This document shows, piece after piece, positions 26,093 to 36,326 of a stretch of DNA of 64,000 bases; position 1 is the stretch's first letter, and every line of letters begins with the position of its first letter. Both the position numbers and the translations under genes were made by a program. This DNA is from Herbinix sp. (GTDB lineage Bacteria; Bacillota; Clostridia; Lachnospirales; Lachnospiraceae), in contig JAQZBN010000004.1 in NCBI GenBank assembly GCA_029238935.1, positions 117,719 to 181,718 on the forward strand, read 5' to 3'. The notes under the pieces were generated by a model. It was not told the DNA's origin, searched no databases, and worked only from the letters and a program-made list of their open reading frames with translations.

Positions 26093-27100
26093 ATGGCATT
26101 AAAAAATGATCAATACAACCAAATCATGCGGGAATATGATAGTCGTCAGTTACAGAATAAGCACGATCTGGACCGTCGCAGACAGGAAGCTTTCGCTGCA
26201 ATTCCTGAATTGAAGCGATTAGAAAATGAAATGATTACCCTCTCTGCTCAAAGCGGCAGGATGGCAATTTTAGGAGATACTAGTTGTTTAATGCAATTGA
26301 AGGAACAGTCGCAGTCACTGAAGCAACGACAAATTGAGTTGCTGTTATCCCATGGATATCCTGAGAATTATTTAACACTGCATTATCAATGCAGTAAATG
26401 CAAGGATACTGGTTTTATCGGTACTGAAAAGTGCAATTGTTTTAAACAAGCAATCACCGATCTGTTATACAATGGGTCCAATATAAAAACGATCTTAGCA
26501 AAAGAAAATTTTAATAATTTCTCCTTTGCCTATTATTCGGATGACTATATTGATGAAACCCTCGGTTCTTCCCCCTTATCAAATATGCAGAAGGTAGTTG
26601 CCAGTTGTAAAACTTTTATAAGACATTTTGATAAAAAAAGGGATAACTTACTGCTACTAGGAAATACTGGAGTAGGGAAGACTTTCCTAGCTAATTGCAT
26701 TGCAAAGGAGCTTTTGGACAAAGGATATACCGTTATATACCTCACTGCTTTTCATTTATTTGATATCTTAGAAAAGTATAAGTTTGGGAAAGATGAAGAA
26801 AATGCATATCAAGCGGCAAATCAGTTTAGTTACATTCTTGATTGTGATTTATTGATCATTGATGATTTGGGTACGGAGTTAAATAATACATTTACAACCT
26901 CCCAACTTTATCTATGTATCAACGAACGTTTACTCCGCCGTAAATCCACTATAATTTCTACCAACTTGTCCTTGGATAATTTAAATACCAATTATAGTGA
27001 ACGTATTTATTCCAGAATAATCAGTAATTATTCCATACGAAGAATCATCGGTGATGACATTCGTTTACGGAAAGCCATTAGCGAAGTTCGAGGAAGTTAG
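26093..27100 (+). CDS. DnaC/DnaI-like helicase loader ATPase
   Basis: AAA+ ATPase that loads the replicative helicase. A coiled N-terminus is followed by a zinc-finger-like CSKCKDTGFIGTEKCNC (about 100-116), then Walker A GNTGVGKTFLANCIA near residue 190, Walker B DLLIIDDLGTE, sensor ISTNLSLDNL and an arginine-rich end (YSERIYSRIISNYSIRRI). Length 335 fits DnaI-type loaders. Ribosome site AAGGAGA. It is the second gene of the replication-initiation pair. Confidence 0.92.
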   Translation: MALKNDQYNQIMREYDSRQLQNKHDLDRRRQEAFAAIPELKRLENEMITLSAQSGRMAILGDTSCLMQLKEQSQSLKQRQIELLLSHGYPENYLTLHYQCSKCKDTGFIGTEKCNCFKQAITDLLYNGSNIKTILAKENFNNFSFAYYSDDYIDETLGSSPLSNMQKVVASCKTFIRHFDKKRDNLLLLGNTGVGKTFLANCIAKELLDKGYTVIYLTAFHLFDILEKYKFGKDEENAYQAANQFSYILDCDLLIIDDLGTELNNTFTTSQLYLCINERLLRRKSTIISTNLSLDNLNTNYSERIYSRIISNYSIRRIIGDDIRLRKAISEVRGS

Positions 27101-27121
27101 TCGAATAATATCAAAACTGTC

Positions 27122-27150
27122 TTGACGAACGTATCTTATAATGGTATAAC
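27122..27150 (+). promoter_or_regulatory. Promoter of the PRPP synthetase gene
   Basis: TTGACG, 17 bp spacer, TATAAC, about 57 bp before the start codon. Confidence 0.65.
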
Positions 27151-27206
27151 TTTTAATGGATTTGGACGCAAATGATTATTTTATTTAATTTATGGAGGGA
27201 AAAGTA

Positions 27207-28394
27207 ATGTCAAAGCAAGAGAAGATCGTGGAAACAATTCCTGTTGGAACACTTGGTATTATTGCACTCGAAAGCAGTAAGAGTTTAGGCCAGAAAGTTA
27301 ATGACTATATTGTTGAGTGGCGTAATTCTAGAGAAAGTGAACACAAAGGTACCATCGCATTTTCCGGATATCAAAGAGATTCTTATTTGATGAACACCTG
27401 TTGCCCACGATTTGGAACTGGCGAAGCCAAAGGTATGATTAAAGAGTCCGTAAGAGGTGCCGACCTTTATCTGCTTGTTGATGTATGCAATTATAGTTTA
27501 ACCTACACCGTATGTGGACAAACGAACCACATGTCTCCAGACGATCATTATCAGGATTTAAAAAGAACCATTGCTGCTTTAGGTGGTAAAGGCAGAAGAA
27601 TTACAGTTATTATGCCTTATCTATATGAAGGAAGACAACACAAACGCAGCTCCAGAGAATCACTTGACTGTGCCTTAGCATTACAGGAATTAATCAATAT
27701 GGGTGTAGAAAGTATCATTACCTTCGATGCTCACGATCCAAGAGTACAAAATGCAATCCCTCTGAATAGTTTAGAAACAGTACAACCAAATTATCAATTT
27801 ATCAAAGCGTTATTAAATAATGTGCCGGATATTAAATTAGATGCAGAACATATGATGGTAATCAGCCCGGACGAAGGCGGTATGTCCAGAGCTATCTATT
27901 ATGCCAATGTCTTAGGTCTTGATATGGGTATGTTCTATAAGAGACGTGACTATACAAAAATTGTAAATGGCCGTAATCCTATCGTTGCTCATGAATTCCT
28001 TGGTTCCGATCTGGATGGCAAGGATGTATTAATCATCGATGACATGATCTCCTCCGGTGAAAGTATTATCGATGTTGCTTCCGAGTTAAAGAAGCGCGGT
28101 GCAGGAAGAATTTTTGCTGCTTGTACCTTCGGTTTATTTACCAATGGATTTGATAAATTTGATGAAGCCTATAACTCCGGCTTAATCTATCGTGTACTTA
28201 CTACCAACTTAATTTATCAAACTCCTGAATTATTAACAAAACCTTATTATATCAATGTTGATATGAGTAAGTATATTGCATTAATTATCGATACCCTCAA
28301 TCATGATAACAGTATCAGCCGTCTATTAAATCCAATTGAACGTATCCGTAAAATTATGGACGATCATAAACAGGGCAAAGTAATCACAGATTAA
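27207..28394 (+). CDS. prs: Ribose-phosphate pyrophosphokinase (long variant)
   Basis: Makes PRPP from ribose 5-phosphate and ATP for nucleotide, His and Trp synthesis. The PRPP loop is DVLIIDDMISSGESIIDVAS (about residue 272), and the catalytic region includes YLYEGRQHKRSSRESLDCAL and DAHDPRVQNAIP. At 395 residues it is longer than standard Prs (about 310-320) because of N-terminal and internal additions, a variant found in Lachnospiraceae and relatives. The frame starts at 27192, but the ATG at 27207 follows ATGGAGGGAAAAGTA, whose GGAGGG is the ribosome site, so 27207 is the start. Confidence 0.9.
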   Translation: MSKQEKIVETIPVGTLGIIALESSKSLGQKVNDYIVEWRNSRESEHKGTIAFSGYQRDSYLMNTCCPRFGTGEAKGMIKESVRGADLYLLVDVCNYSLTYTVCGQTNHMSPDDHYQDLKRTIAALGGKGRRITVIMPYLYEGRQHKRSSRESLDCALALQELINMGVESIITFDAHDPRVQNAIPLNSLETVQPNYQFIKALLNNVPDIKLDAEHMMVISPDEGGMSRAIYYANVLGLDMGMFYKRRDYTKIVNGRNPIVAHEFLGSDLDGKDVLIIDDMISSGESIIDVASELKKRGAGRIFAACTFGLFTNGFDKFDEAYNSGLIYRVLTTNLIYQTPELLTKPYYINVDMSKYIALIIDTLNHDNSISRLLNPIERIRKIMDDHKQGKVITD

Positions 28395-28409
28395 TATAAA
28401 CTTTATATA

Positions 28410-28483
28410 AAGGATGTCACTCTTTCTATATTCCACAACAATCAACCACTGTTGGGATAGAAGGAATGACATCCTTGTTTTAT
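28410..28483 (+). terminator. Terminator after prs
   Basis: AAGGATGTCA pairs with TGACATCCTT; inner TTCTAT/ATAGAA and CAACA/TGTTG pairs extend the stem, followed by GTTTTATT. Confidence 0.85.
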
Positions 28484-28623
28484 TGGAAGCGTTATTAAAA
28501 ACAATCCCAAATATAAGTTTATGGAACTGTAACTAAAAAGGGGGTTGTCATGAAGTTTGTACATGCATAAACTCCATGTACTTATACGTGAACAAACTCC
28601 TTTCTTTATAACGCATTCCATCA

Positions 28624-30774
28624 TTAATTAAAAGTATCCGTCATGGTCTTATCATGTATTTGATCCATAAAATTATGCCAAATGATCCCTGGATACGTAG
28701 ATCCTGATAAGTCCTCCACTGTCTTTGGCATATCATAGCCGACCCATACGCTCGTGGTATAATACGGTGTATATCCTACAAACCATCCATCTTTTCTCTG
28801 GTCCGTGGTACCCGTTTTTCCGGCACTTTGCGTATTCGTAAGTGCCAGACCTTTGCCTGTACCATTCGTCATGACTCCGGTCAATGCCTGTGTCATCATT
28901 CTTGCCGCCTTAGCTTTATATATAACCTTTGGCTCGGTTTGATCCAAAGCCACTTCATTCCCCCTGGTATCCATTATTTTAATAATGCAGGTTGGTTCGG
29001 TATAATATCCATCCTTTTCAAGAGCAGCAAAACCTGCTGCCATCTCTACGGGGCTTACACCAATTGTAAATCCTCCTAGGGAAGCAGCCAAACCATAATC
29101 TCTGGGATGGATCTTTGTAAAATTCATCTTTAGTAAATACGATAACCCTACTTCCGGTGTTAGTTCGTCAAACAGTTTCCAGGCAATCGTATTTTTCGAT
29201 ATTTCAATGGCTCTTTGGAGTTTCATTTCCCCGGCGTAGGTTCTCCCCGAATTTTTGGGTCCTCCTTTCACCGGTTCATCCACTACCGTACTGTCAAGAT
29301 TATACCCTCGTTCAAAGGAGGGGGTATAGACGATAAGCGGCTTAATGGCACTTCCCGGCTGTCGAAAGCTTTGGTACGCCCTGTTTAATGTATAACCGGA
29401 TAAATCTTGATCCCTGCCTCCTACGATTGCCACTATTTTACCGCTCTCATTATCAATACAAACTGCAGCCCCCTGCATCTGATAGACCCCTTCTTCATTT
29501 ACCTTCGTAAACTTCTCCAAGGCTTGATCCACTGACTTCTGCAGTAGCTTTTGTCTGTTCTGATCGATGGATGTATAAATTCGATACCCCGATACAAATA
29601 GGTCCTTTTGACAACTATAATATAGCTCATTATAGGCGGTTTCATAATTTAACTTATCTTCTTTATTTTCAAATTCATTACGGAATATAAATCCTTTTTC
29701 CTTCATTAATGCACGAATAGCACAGTAATAAACGTAAGTTTCCACATAGTTGTTCTTAAATTGCTTTTGTTTACCGATCAATATCTTTTCCGCAATTGCT
29801 TTCTCATAATCCCCTTTCGCAATCAGACCATCTTCATAGAGCTGAAAAAGGATACGATCCCTTCGCTCCAAGGTATTTGTCATCTTGGTAACCGGATTAT
29901 ATAATGTAGGATTATTCGGAATTGCACATAAAAAAACTGTTTGTGATAAGGATAATTTCGTTATGCTTTTTCCAAAATACCCCTTTCCTGCTGCCTGTAT
30001 CCCATAATAACCATTCCCAAAATAGATGTTGTTCAGGTAAAATTCTATGATCTCATGCTTAGTATATTTCTTCTCCAGTTCCTGCGCTATAAAAATCTCT
30101 TGTATTTTTCTTTCATAAGTGACTTCATTGGTCAGAAAGATGTTACGAGCTAACTGCTGCGTTATCGTACTGGCCCCTTGAGTGATTACCCCTTTGTTCT
30201 TAATGAGTGCCATCGCTGCTCTGATATTTGCTAAATAATCGACACCATCATGTTCCAGAAACTTACGATCTTCCGTGACTACCATAGCATCCTTGACTAG
30301 ATTTGGTATATCCTCATAATTAAGATAGTAAACATCTTTTTCCGATCTTAAGGTTGAGATAATTCCGCCATCCGCATCGTATACAATACTAGTCTGAGCT
30401 GCTTTAAAAGTCTCCGGGGTTGATTCCCGTACGAGTGCGATTGCATCGGACTGCATTCCAAAGATGAGCTTACCGTATTGCAGATAAAAATAGAGAAACC
30501 CTGCTGCAACAGTCACGAGAAAAAGAAGGAATAATAATTGTAGAGCAATTTTAATTCTGTATCCGATTGTTTTCCTCTCTTGTCTAACTGTCCCTTGATC
30601 CATTTTCATCCGTTTATCATTCTTACGTTTATCATTCTTACGTTTATCGCTCTTATGTTTATTACTCCTAAGTTTATCGCTCTTCCGACTATCGATCCTT
30701 TGTCCATAAGTCTTAAATTGATCCGCTTTCTGTTGTTTTACCCTTTGCTGATCCATCTTTCGTTTTTGCTCCAT
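28624..30774 (-). CDS. Class A penicillin-binding protein (PBP1a type)
   Basis: Bifunctional cell-wall synthase. A basic cytoplasmic tail with KSDKR/KNDKR repeats is followed by one membrane anchor, the GT51 glycosyltransferase (EDRKFLEHDGVD with catalytic Glu, GASTITQQLARNIF, KKYTKHEIIEFYLNNIYFG) and a transpeptidase whose SxxK is GSAIKP, SxN is SKN and KTG is GKTGTTDQRKDGW. All catalytic motifs are intact. The open frame extends to 30807, but the ATG at 30774 follows GGGAGAT and gives MEQKRKMDQQ, so I chose it; length 716. A single gene facing prs. It ends without a clear terminator of its own. Confidence 0.93.
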   Translation of the reverse strand: MEQKRKMDQQRVKQQKADQFKTYGQRIDSRKSDKLRSNKHKSDKRKNDKRKNDKRMKMDQGTVRQERKTIGYRIKIALQLLFLLFLVTVAAGFLYFYLQYGKLIFGMQSDAIALVRESTPETFKAAQTSIVYDADGGIISTLRSEKDVYYLNYEDIPNLVKDAMVVTEDRKFLEHDGVDYLANIRAAMALIKNKGVITQGASTITQQLARNIFLTNEVTYERKIQEIFIAQELEKKYTKHEIIEFYLNNIYFGNGYYGIQAAGKGYFGKSITKLSLSQTVFLCAIPNNPTLYNPVTKMTNTLERRDRILFQLYEDGLIAKGDYEKAIAEKILIGKQKQFKNNYVETYVYYCAIRALMKEKGFIFRNEFENKEDKLNYETAYNELYYSCQKDLFVSGYRIYTSIDQNRQKLLQKSVDQALEKFTKVNEEGVYQMQGAAVCIDNESGKIVAIVGGRDQDLSGYTLNRAYQSFRQPGSAIKPLIVYTPSFERGYNLDSTVVDEPVKGGPKNSGRTYAGEMKLQRAIEISKNTIAWKLFDELTPEVGLSYLLKMNFTKIHPRDYGLAASLGGFTIGVSPVEMAAGFAALEKDGYYTEPTCIIKIMDTRGNEVALDQTEPKVIYKAKAARMMTQALTGVMTNGTGKGLALTNTQSAGKTGTTDQRKDGWFVGYTPYYTTSVWVGYDMPKTVEDLSGSTYPGIIWHNFMDQIHDKTMTDTFN
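30610..30700 (-). repeat. 15-bp tandem repeat coding for Lys-rich tail of the PBP
   Basis: On the plus strand CGTTTATCATTCTTA recurs about five times with few changes, giving KNDKR/KSDKR pentapeptides. Such repeats can change copy number by slippage. Confidence 0.75.
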
Positions 30775-30902
30775 GAAAATATCTCCCGTCTGTAAACCGG
30801 TAATCATAAACCACGTTATAGGTAACCTATATCAAATGGAAATGATACTTCTTCAATCCTAGTGTTCATTCCTATAAGACATCTTCTATCCACTTGATTA
30901 TA

Positions 30903-32996
30903 TTACATCTGACTTGATAAATCCACGTAATGATATGGTAATCCCATCTCATCTAATAATTGCTTTTCCCTGCTATGACAGCTGAACAAAAGAACCTGTT
31001 TCCTTAAGGAAATCTGTCTAAGTGCTGCTTTTACCCTTTCCTCATCATAAAGAGCAAAGCTATCATCAAGTAATAGAGGTACGCGATCTTTTCCCAACAA
31101 CAAATCAGCCACCGCCAGCCGAAGAGAAAAATAAATCTGATCCATGGTGCCTGCGCTAAGCTTATCTAGGGATATATATTCGCCGTTATGGCAAGCTTTC
31201 ATCTCCAGTTTTTCATCAATCTTAATATCCGTGTATCGATCTCCTGTGATTTGACTAATCACATCTGAAACCGCATCATTTAACTCCCTGCCAAAGCTAT
31301 CGTGAATCTCAGAAGATAAACTATGGATTGTACTTAAAGCCATTTTTATTGCCTCTAACTCCACTTGACTTTCTTCCTGTTGCTGCTTCAGACGAGATAA
31401 CTCATCTCTATTTTTTAAAAGTTTCTCTTCGTTTCCCTCCAGTTTTGATAACTCCCATCGGATCTTCTCTAATTTAACAATACTATCCTGGTACTCCTCA
31501 TCCAAAGCTTCCTTACACTTTTGTGCTTCTTGTTTTCTTCGTGAAATCTCCTGAACCAGCTTATCCATGGTATCATCCTCTAACAGATCTTCCTTAATAA
31601 ACTGCAGGGAATAGCGCATAATCACTTCATACAGTTGATCCTTTTTATCTTCCAGTTCATTCTTTCGGTTCCTGCCTTCCTTAAGCTGCTCCCTGAAATG
31701 GGCTTGGGCATAATAATCCTTTACCATACTTTCATATTTAAGCTTAAGCTCTGTAAGAGCACTGACACGGTTCTTATTAAAAATCCCTTCCAGTATATTC
31801 TTATAGGAAGATAACTCCTGACTGCACCTCTTTACCTGTTCCGTTATATGGAGTTTTTTCTTCTCATTCTGCCAGAAGTTTTGGTATGTAACTCCAACAC
31901 TGATCAGTAATATTACCGCAGTTCCCAGTATTCCAAGGGGGTGAAACCCTGATAATGCAAGGACTGCCAGCGCCACCCCGATGAATGGAAGTGTACTTAG
32001 ATAAAATCCTTTCCTCTTCTTTGTTTCCATCCGATCCAGTTCTTCCCGTAAGTCCTCCTCTGTTTCTTCCCACTTCGTCACCGCCGCTGAAAGCTTTTCC
32101 GCTTCTTTGATTTGTTCGGAGAATAGTTCTAAGGATTGTTGATCTTTTACTCCTGTTTGTACTCTACTTTCTATCTCCTCCATCTTACGATCCAGTTGAT
32201 TCATCTGCATGGATAAATCCTGATAAATACGGTATTTCTCCAGAATTGCCGGTAATTGATCCATTCGTTCTGCTTCCTCGGATTCCTCCTGCTTATGTAG
32301 GTTTTTCCTTAGCTTCCCATACTCCTGTTCCTTGGACATAAGTTCACGAAGTTCTACCGCCAGTGCATCAATTTTTACTTCCGCTGCCAAGTTCTCGGTA
32401 ATCTCCTCCTGTAGTTGCGCAATCTGTGATAAAATTCCTGAGCTCTCCCGTAACTTCTTTTGCTCCGATAACGAGGTGATTGCTTTTGCTACATTAACTT
32501 CCTTACTTTTTGCAATGGATAAATTTGCGATATAATTCCTAACTTGAATTGATAACTCAGCATCTGTTTTAGCTTTTAACTGTTCCATACTTAAGGTATT
32601 TTTATATGCAGATTCCGTTAAACCCGGAATCAGTTCACTGATCCTATTGTCTGTAAGCGTAATCTCTCTACCGGTCTCAAGATCAAGTATTACTACACTT
32701 TTATCATTCGCATGAAAGTTGCGAGCAATTCGATAAACCTTATCTCCTATCTCAAGATCCATACTTCCGCTATAAGCACCGGGATATTCCCAGGGAAGGT
32801 ATTTTTGATATAAATCATCCTTCGAAGCTCTTCCTCGAAACCGCTCAATACCAAATAACATCCCCCTAATAAAGGTATGTATTGTTGACTTTCCAGCCTC
32901 ATTTTTCCCATAAATCAAATTAATTCCGGGCTTTAGTTCGATTTCTCTGTTATGGAAACGGCCAAAGTAATTCAGTTTTAGTTTTTTTAACTGCAT
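30903..32996 (-). CDS. SbcC/YhaN-like AAA ATPase with coiled coil
   Basis: N-terminal Walker A GINLIYGKNEAGKSTIHTFI (about residues 24-43) and C-terminal ABC signature LSAGTMDQIYFSLRLA with Walker B VPLLLDDSFALYDEERV bracket long coiled coils, the SMC/Rad50 layout. In the middle (about 340-375) two hydrophobic helices (TLPFIGVALAVLALSG, LGILGTAVILLISVGV) could insert in the membrane, as in YhaN. Paired with the phosphoesterase just upstream, it resembles a Rad50-Mre11-like DNA-processing complex. Length 697. The genes are 16 bp apart in one operon; this one is second. Confidence 0.88.
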   Translation of the reverse strand: MQLKKLKLNYFGRFHNREIELKPGINLIYGKNEAGKSTIHTFIRGMLFGIERFRGRASKDDLYQKYLPWEYPGAYSGSMDLEIGDKVYRIARNFHANDKSVVILDLETGREITLTDNRISELIPGLTESAYKNTLSMEQLKAKTDAELSIQVRNYIANLSIAKSKEVNVAKAITSLSEQKKLRESSGILSQIAQLQEEITENLAAEVKIDALAVELRELMSKEQEYGKLRKNLHKQEESEEAERMDQLPAILEKYRIYQDLSMQMNQLDRKMEEIESRVQTGVKDQQSLELFSEQIKEAEKLSAAVTKWEETEEDLREELDRMETKKRKGFYLSTLPFIGVALAVLALSGFHPLGILGTAVILLISVGVTYQNFWQNEKKKLHITEQVKRCSQELSSYKNILEGIFNKNRVSALTELKLKYESMVKDYYAQAHFREQLKEGRNRKNELEDKKDQLYEVIMRYSLQFIKEDLLEDDTMDKLVQEISRRKQEAQKCKEALDEEYQDSIVKLEKIRWELSKLEGNEEKLLKNRDELSRLKQQQEESQVELEAIKMALSTIHSLSSEIHDSFGRELNDAVSDVISQITGDRYTDIKIDEKLEMKACHNGEYISLDKLSAGTMDQIYFSLRLAVADLLLGKDRVPLLLDDSFALYDEERVKAALRQISLRKQVLLFSCHSREKQLLDEMGLPYHYVDLSSQM

Positions 32997-33012
32997 CTAT
33001 TTCTCCTCCCGA

Positions 33013-34080
33013 TTACTTATCCCTGGCTCCCAGCAGTGCTTCAATTCCATAATACAAAGCTTTCTTCCCTATCTCATCCTCGCCTGCGTTTTCACGAATT
33101 CTCTTTATGTATAAACCGATCATGTTATCGGTATTTTCCTGATACAATGCTTCAAAATCATAATCCGGAACCGTTCGATCCGTAACTTCAATTACATTAC
33201 CCAGTTTCAATAGAGCTTCTTTATCAAAATGAACCGCTTCATCTCGGTAACCCTCTAGTATGAAATGATAGATATGCTGTTTACCGGATATATGGATCGC
33301 TTCCCTTGCCTGATCAGACAAAGACCCGTTGGTGGTATCTTGATTAACCTCCAGCTTCAGACGAATATATTGTCTTACCGAGGAAGGTATAAACGTAATC
33401 TTCGTTTGGCTTTCTTTCATATCTTTTGTAATCTCACCTAAGATATACCCTCTCTCGCCGATTTCTGTCTTATCCAGTGGCTCCAGCGATCCGCAGTACG
33501 CCATTCTATCCTTTATCATCTCCGGTTTATGAATATGTCCCAGTGCAACATAATCAAAACCAGCGTCGGAAACACGTCTCTTATTGATTGGTATATTCAG
33601 CTCGTCCCCTCCATGGGCAAGTAAGATATGAATTCGATCGTCCCTCTTAGGAAGTAAGGTATCATAGAGAGGTTCTTTGATATCCCTTGTATGATAGCTA
33701 AACCCATAAACCTCTGTGTTTAGATGGGGAAAGTAAATAGAATCTGGAGCTGCAGAAGTTATAAAAGTCACTCGGTCATTCCAGATAAACTCCTCATAAT
33801 GTGATCTAGGTCCTATATAGTCATGGTTACCGGCAATGATTACTGCCATTGCTGTGGTAAGCTTGCTTAAGATATAATTTACTTCCTTTAACTCTCTAAG
33901 CAGGGGTTGTTTATGAAACAAATCACCGGCGATCAGGAGTAGGTCAATCTTATCTTGATTGCAAATTCTAACTATTTCATCAAAACTGTTCCATATTTCT
34001 TTTTCTCTTTCCATCCCCCATGGGTAATTAGAATCCGGGGTTGCACCGAGATGCACATCGGCTATATGTATAAATTTCAT
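33013..34080 (-). CDS. Metallophosphoesterase, SbcD/YhaO-like exonuclease
   Basis: Calcineurin-type active-site motifs in order: FIHIADVHLGA (D and H), LLIAGDLFHK, VIIAGNHDYIGP, LLAHGGDELN and ALGHIHKPE, all metal ligands intact, in residues 1-195. The rest is a capping domain. Family members are Mre11-type nucleases working with an SMC-like ATPase, here the next gene. Length 355. Ribosome site AAGGAGGAG just before the ATG at 34080. Confidence 0.9.
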   Translation of the reverse strand: MKFIHIADVHLGATPDSNYPWGMEREKEIWNSFDEIVRICNQDKIDLLLIAGDLFHKQPLLRELKEVNYILSKLTTAMAVIIAGNHDYIGPRSHYEEFIWNDRVTFITSAAPDSIYFPHLNTEVYGFSYHTRDIKEPLYDTLLPKRDDRIHILLAHGGDELNIPINKRRVSDAGFDYVALGHIHKPEMIKDRMAYCGSLEPLDKTEIGERGYILGEITKDMKESQTKITFIPSSVRQYIRLKLEVNQDTTNGSLSDQAREAIHISGKQHIYHFILEGYRDEAVHFDKEALLKLGNVIEVTDRTVPDYDFEALYQENTDNMIGLYIKRIRENAGEDEIGKKALYYGIEALLGARDK

Positions 34081-34259
34081 AGGCTCCTCCTTACTCCAGC
34101 TCTGAAGCCGTAACTGTTTTCTTATTTCTTCCTATTATATCACAGGAGCCAAACGAACCGCAAGTTAACGTTTCGAACACATATTCTATAAAATATAATC
34201 CATCCATCAAAATTTAAGTATAGTTATCATTATTATTTTGGTACCATATGCTCTCTATA

Positions 34260-34287
34260 TTGACACGATATGACATTATGATACAAT
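34260..34287 (+). promoter_or_regulatory. Promoter of the PAS-GGDEF gene
   Basis: TTGACA at 34260-34265, 16 bp spacer, TACAAT at 34282-34287; the start codon lies 29 bp on. Confidence 0.75.
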
Positions 34288-34316
34288 AGAACAAAGAGCT
34301 GCTGGAGGACAAAAAC

Positions 34317-36230
34317 ATGAACGAATTTTTACAAATCTTATCTGTTATTGCTGCTGTATTATATCTATTTGTCGGAGTATCTGTATATCAGCATAACAAG
34401 CATGCAAATGTATCTAAAATCTTTTTATTATTAAATATATCTTTGTTTCTCTGGTCTCTTTTCTATTCCTTTGCTTATACTTCTGAAACGATTTATGAGT
34501 TTTCTATATGGAATAAGCTATCTGCATTTGGATGGTGTACCTTTACTGCTATTAGCTTATATCTAGTCATGGAAATCACCGAGGATAAAAACCTGAAGTA
34601 TTGGTTTGTGAAAGCCTTGATTATATTTCCCGCGCCTATGTTTTTATATATGACACTATTTTTATTTGGTGCAAATAAAATTCCCAGTCCATTCATTACG
34701 AATTTTTTCTATAAAGCAAATTTTCTATATAACTTCTCTTACCTTTTTGCAAGTATCATACTCTTGATACTATGGGGTAATAGAGCCAGCAGTATCAGTC
34801 AGAAAAAGCAAGCAAAGGTGATCATAACTACCAGCTTACTTTCCTTTTTAACAAATCTCATCGTACAGACCATACTACCTGCATTAGACGTTATACACTT
34901 ACCTTTAATGGGACACTTACATTCCTTAATCATGCTATTCGGAGTATATTATGCAATTACAAAGTATCATTTCCTAACCATACCAACATCCTTGGTGAAT
35001 AAAGAACTTTTTAATGAAATTACAAACCTGACCTTGCTCCTTGATGCCAACAGTACCTTTGTAAAGATCAACAAGCAAGTTTATGATATTCTCGGTTATA
35101 CAGAAAAAGAACTTGTCAATCAATCATCCTCCTATTTATTTCAAGACCAAAAAATTCTTGATGTATTACAATCCGGTGGTACAATTACCACAACTCAACG
35201 CTTTCATGAGATCAATATTCCATCGAAAGACGGGACCATGATTCCTTTTAGTTTATCTATAACACCACTGTATGATTCTAAGCTTCAGGCCTTCCTGGGA
35301 TTGCTGATTATTGGTCGCGATATAAGAGTAACAAAGCTGTTGCAAAAAAATGAGGAATTGTTCCGAACGATGGTTGAAGCTGTTCCCTTTTCCATTATCT
35401 TGTCCAGCATTAAAGATAATACAATAATCTACGTTAATAAAAAAACCGAGGAGATATTTAAAGCACACCGTACCACATTAAAAGACTCACCTGCAATGAG
35501 TTTATATCAAGATCCCGGTGACCGGATCAAACTATTTGATGATATAAAAAACGATATTCCTGTAACAGAACGAAAAATCACCTTCCGAAGAAGTGATGGT
35601 TCAACCTTTCAAGGACTGATTACGATTGTAACGACGGAATATCACGACCAAGATGTAAATCTTGGCTGCATCAGTGATATCACTGAATTAATCAATATGA
35701 ATCATATGTTAATGGATCGCTCTATTCGTGACAGTTTAACAGCACTTTACAATCATCAACGGGTAAATGAACTGCTCGAAACCGCCATCTTACAGTCGAA
35801 TATTACTAATGAACCACTCTGTGTAATGATGTTAGATATTGATTTGTTTAAGCGGGTAAATGATACCTATGGCCATCAAATCGGTGACAAAGTTCTCATT
35901 GAGGTATCAAAGCTGCTGCTTCAAAATGTTAGAAATGTAGATCATGTGGGTCGTTATGGCGGTGAAGAATTTATTATTGTTCTTCCAAATATCACATTAT
36001 CAGAAGCCTCTCTTCTGGCTGAAGGAATTCGACTGAGTGTCCGTGATCATGATTTTGGTGTAGAGAATCTCGAGGTAACGATTAGTATCGGTCTGACTCA
36101 GCTTACTAATGACGATTCTAATACCCTTGTGAATCGAGCTGATAACCTTTTATACCAAGCCAAACGAAACGGAAGAAATCGTGTTGAGATCTACGAAAAT
36201 AATTCAACTGAAATTACTGTTTCATCTTAA
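34317..36230 (+). CDS. Membrane sensor diguanylate cyclase (7TM-like, two PAS, GGDEF)
   Basis: Residues 1-225 are about seven membrane helices of the histidine-kinase N-terminal 7TM type. A PAS domain follows (about 235-345: VYDILGYTEKELVNQSSSYL), a second PAS (about 350-465: AVPFSIILSSIKDNTIIYVN), and a GGDEF domain (about 475-630). The active site RYGGEEF (about 548) and VMMLDIDLFKRVNDTYGHQ are intact, so it should make cyclic di-GMP. RNVD five residues ahead of GGEEF is the RxxD inhibitory site. The ligand is unknown. Ribosome site GGAGGA. Next to an AraC-GGDEF fusion. Confidence 0.93.
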   Translation: MNEFLQILSVIAAVLYLFVGVSVYQHNKHANVSKIFLLLNISLFLWSLFYSFAYTSETIYEFSIWNKLSAFGWCTFTAISLYLVMEITEDKNLKYWFVKALIIFPAPMFLYMTLFLFGANKIPSPFITNFFYKANFLYNFSYLFASIILLILWGNRASSISQKKQAKVIITTSLLSFLTNLIVQTILPALDVIHLPLMGHLHSLIMLFGVYYAITKYHFLTIPTSLVNKELFNEITNLTLLLDANSTFVKINKQVYDILGYTEKELVNQSSSYLFQDQKILDVLQSGGTITTTQRFHEINIPSKDGTMIPFSLSITPLYDSKLQAFLGLLIIGRDIRVTKLLQKNEELFRTMVEAVPFSIILSSIKDNTIIYVNKKTEEIFKAHRTTLKDSPAMSLYQDPGDRIKLFDDIKNDIPVTERKITFRRSDGSTFQGLITIVTTEYHDQDVNLGCISDITELINMNHMLMDRSIRDSLTALYNHQRVNELLETAILQSNITNEPLCVMMLDIDLFKRVNDTYGHQIGDKVLIEVSKLLLQNVRNVDHVGRYGGEEFIIVLPNITLSEASLLAEGIRLSVRDHDFGVENLEVTISIGLTQLTNDDSNTLVNRADNLLYQAKRNGRNRVEIYENNSTEITVSS

Positions 36231-36326
36231 AATTTTGTATACAAATCATCAAGCCTTACTTACATAATTATGATATGATCTATTTACGGTACCGTTTTAT
36301 TATTTCTTATTAGGCAGGTGATGCTT

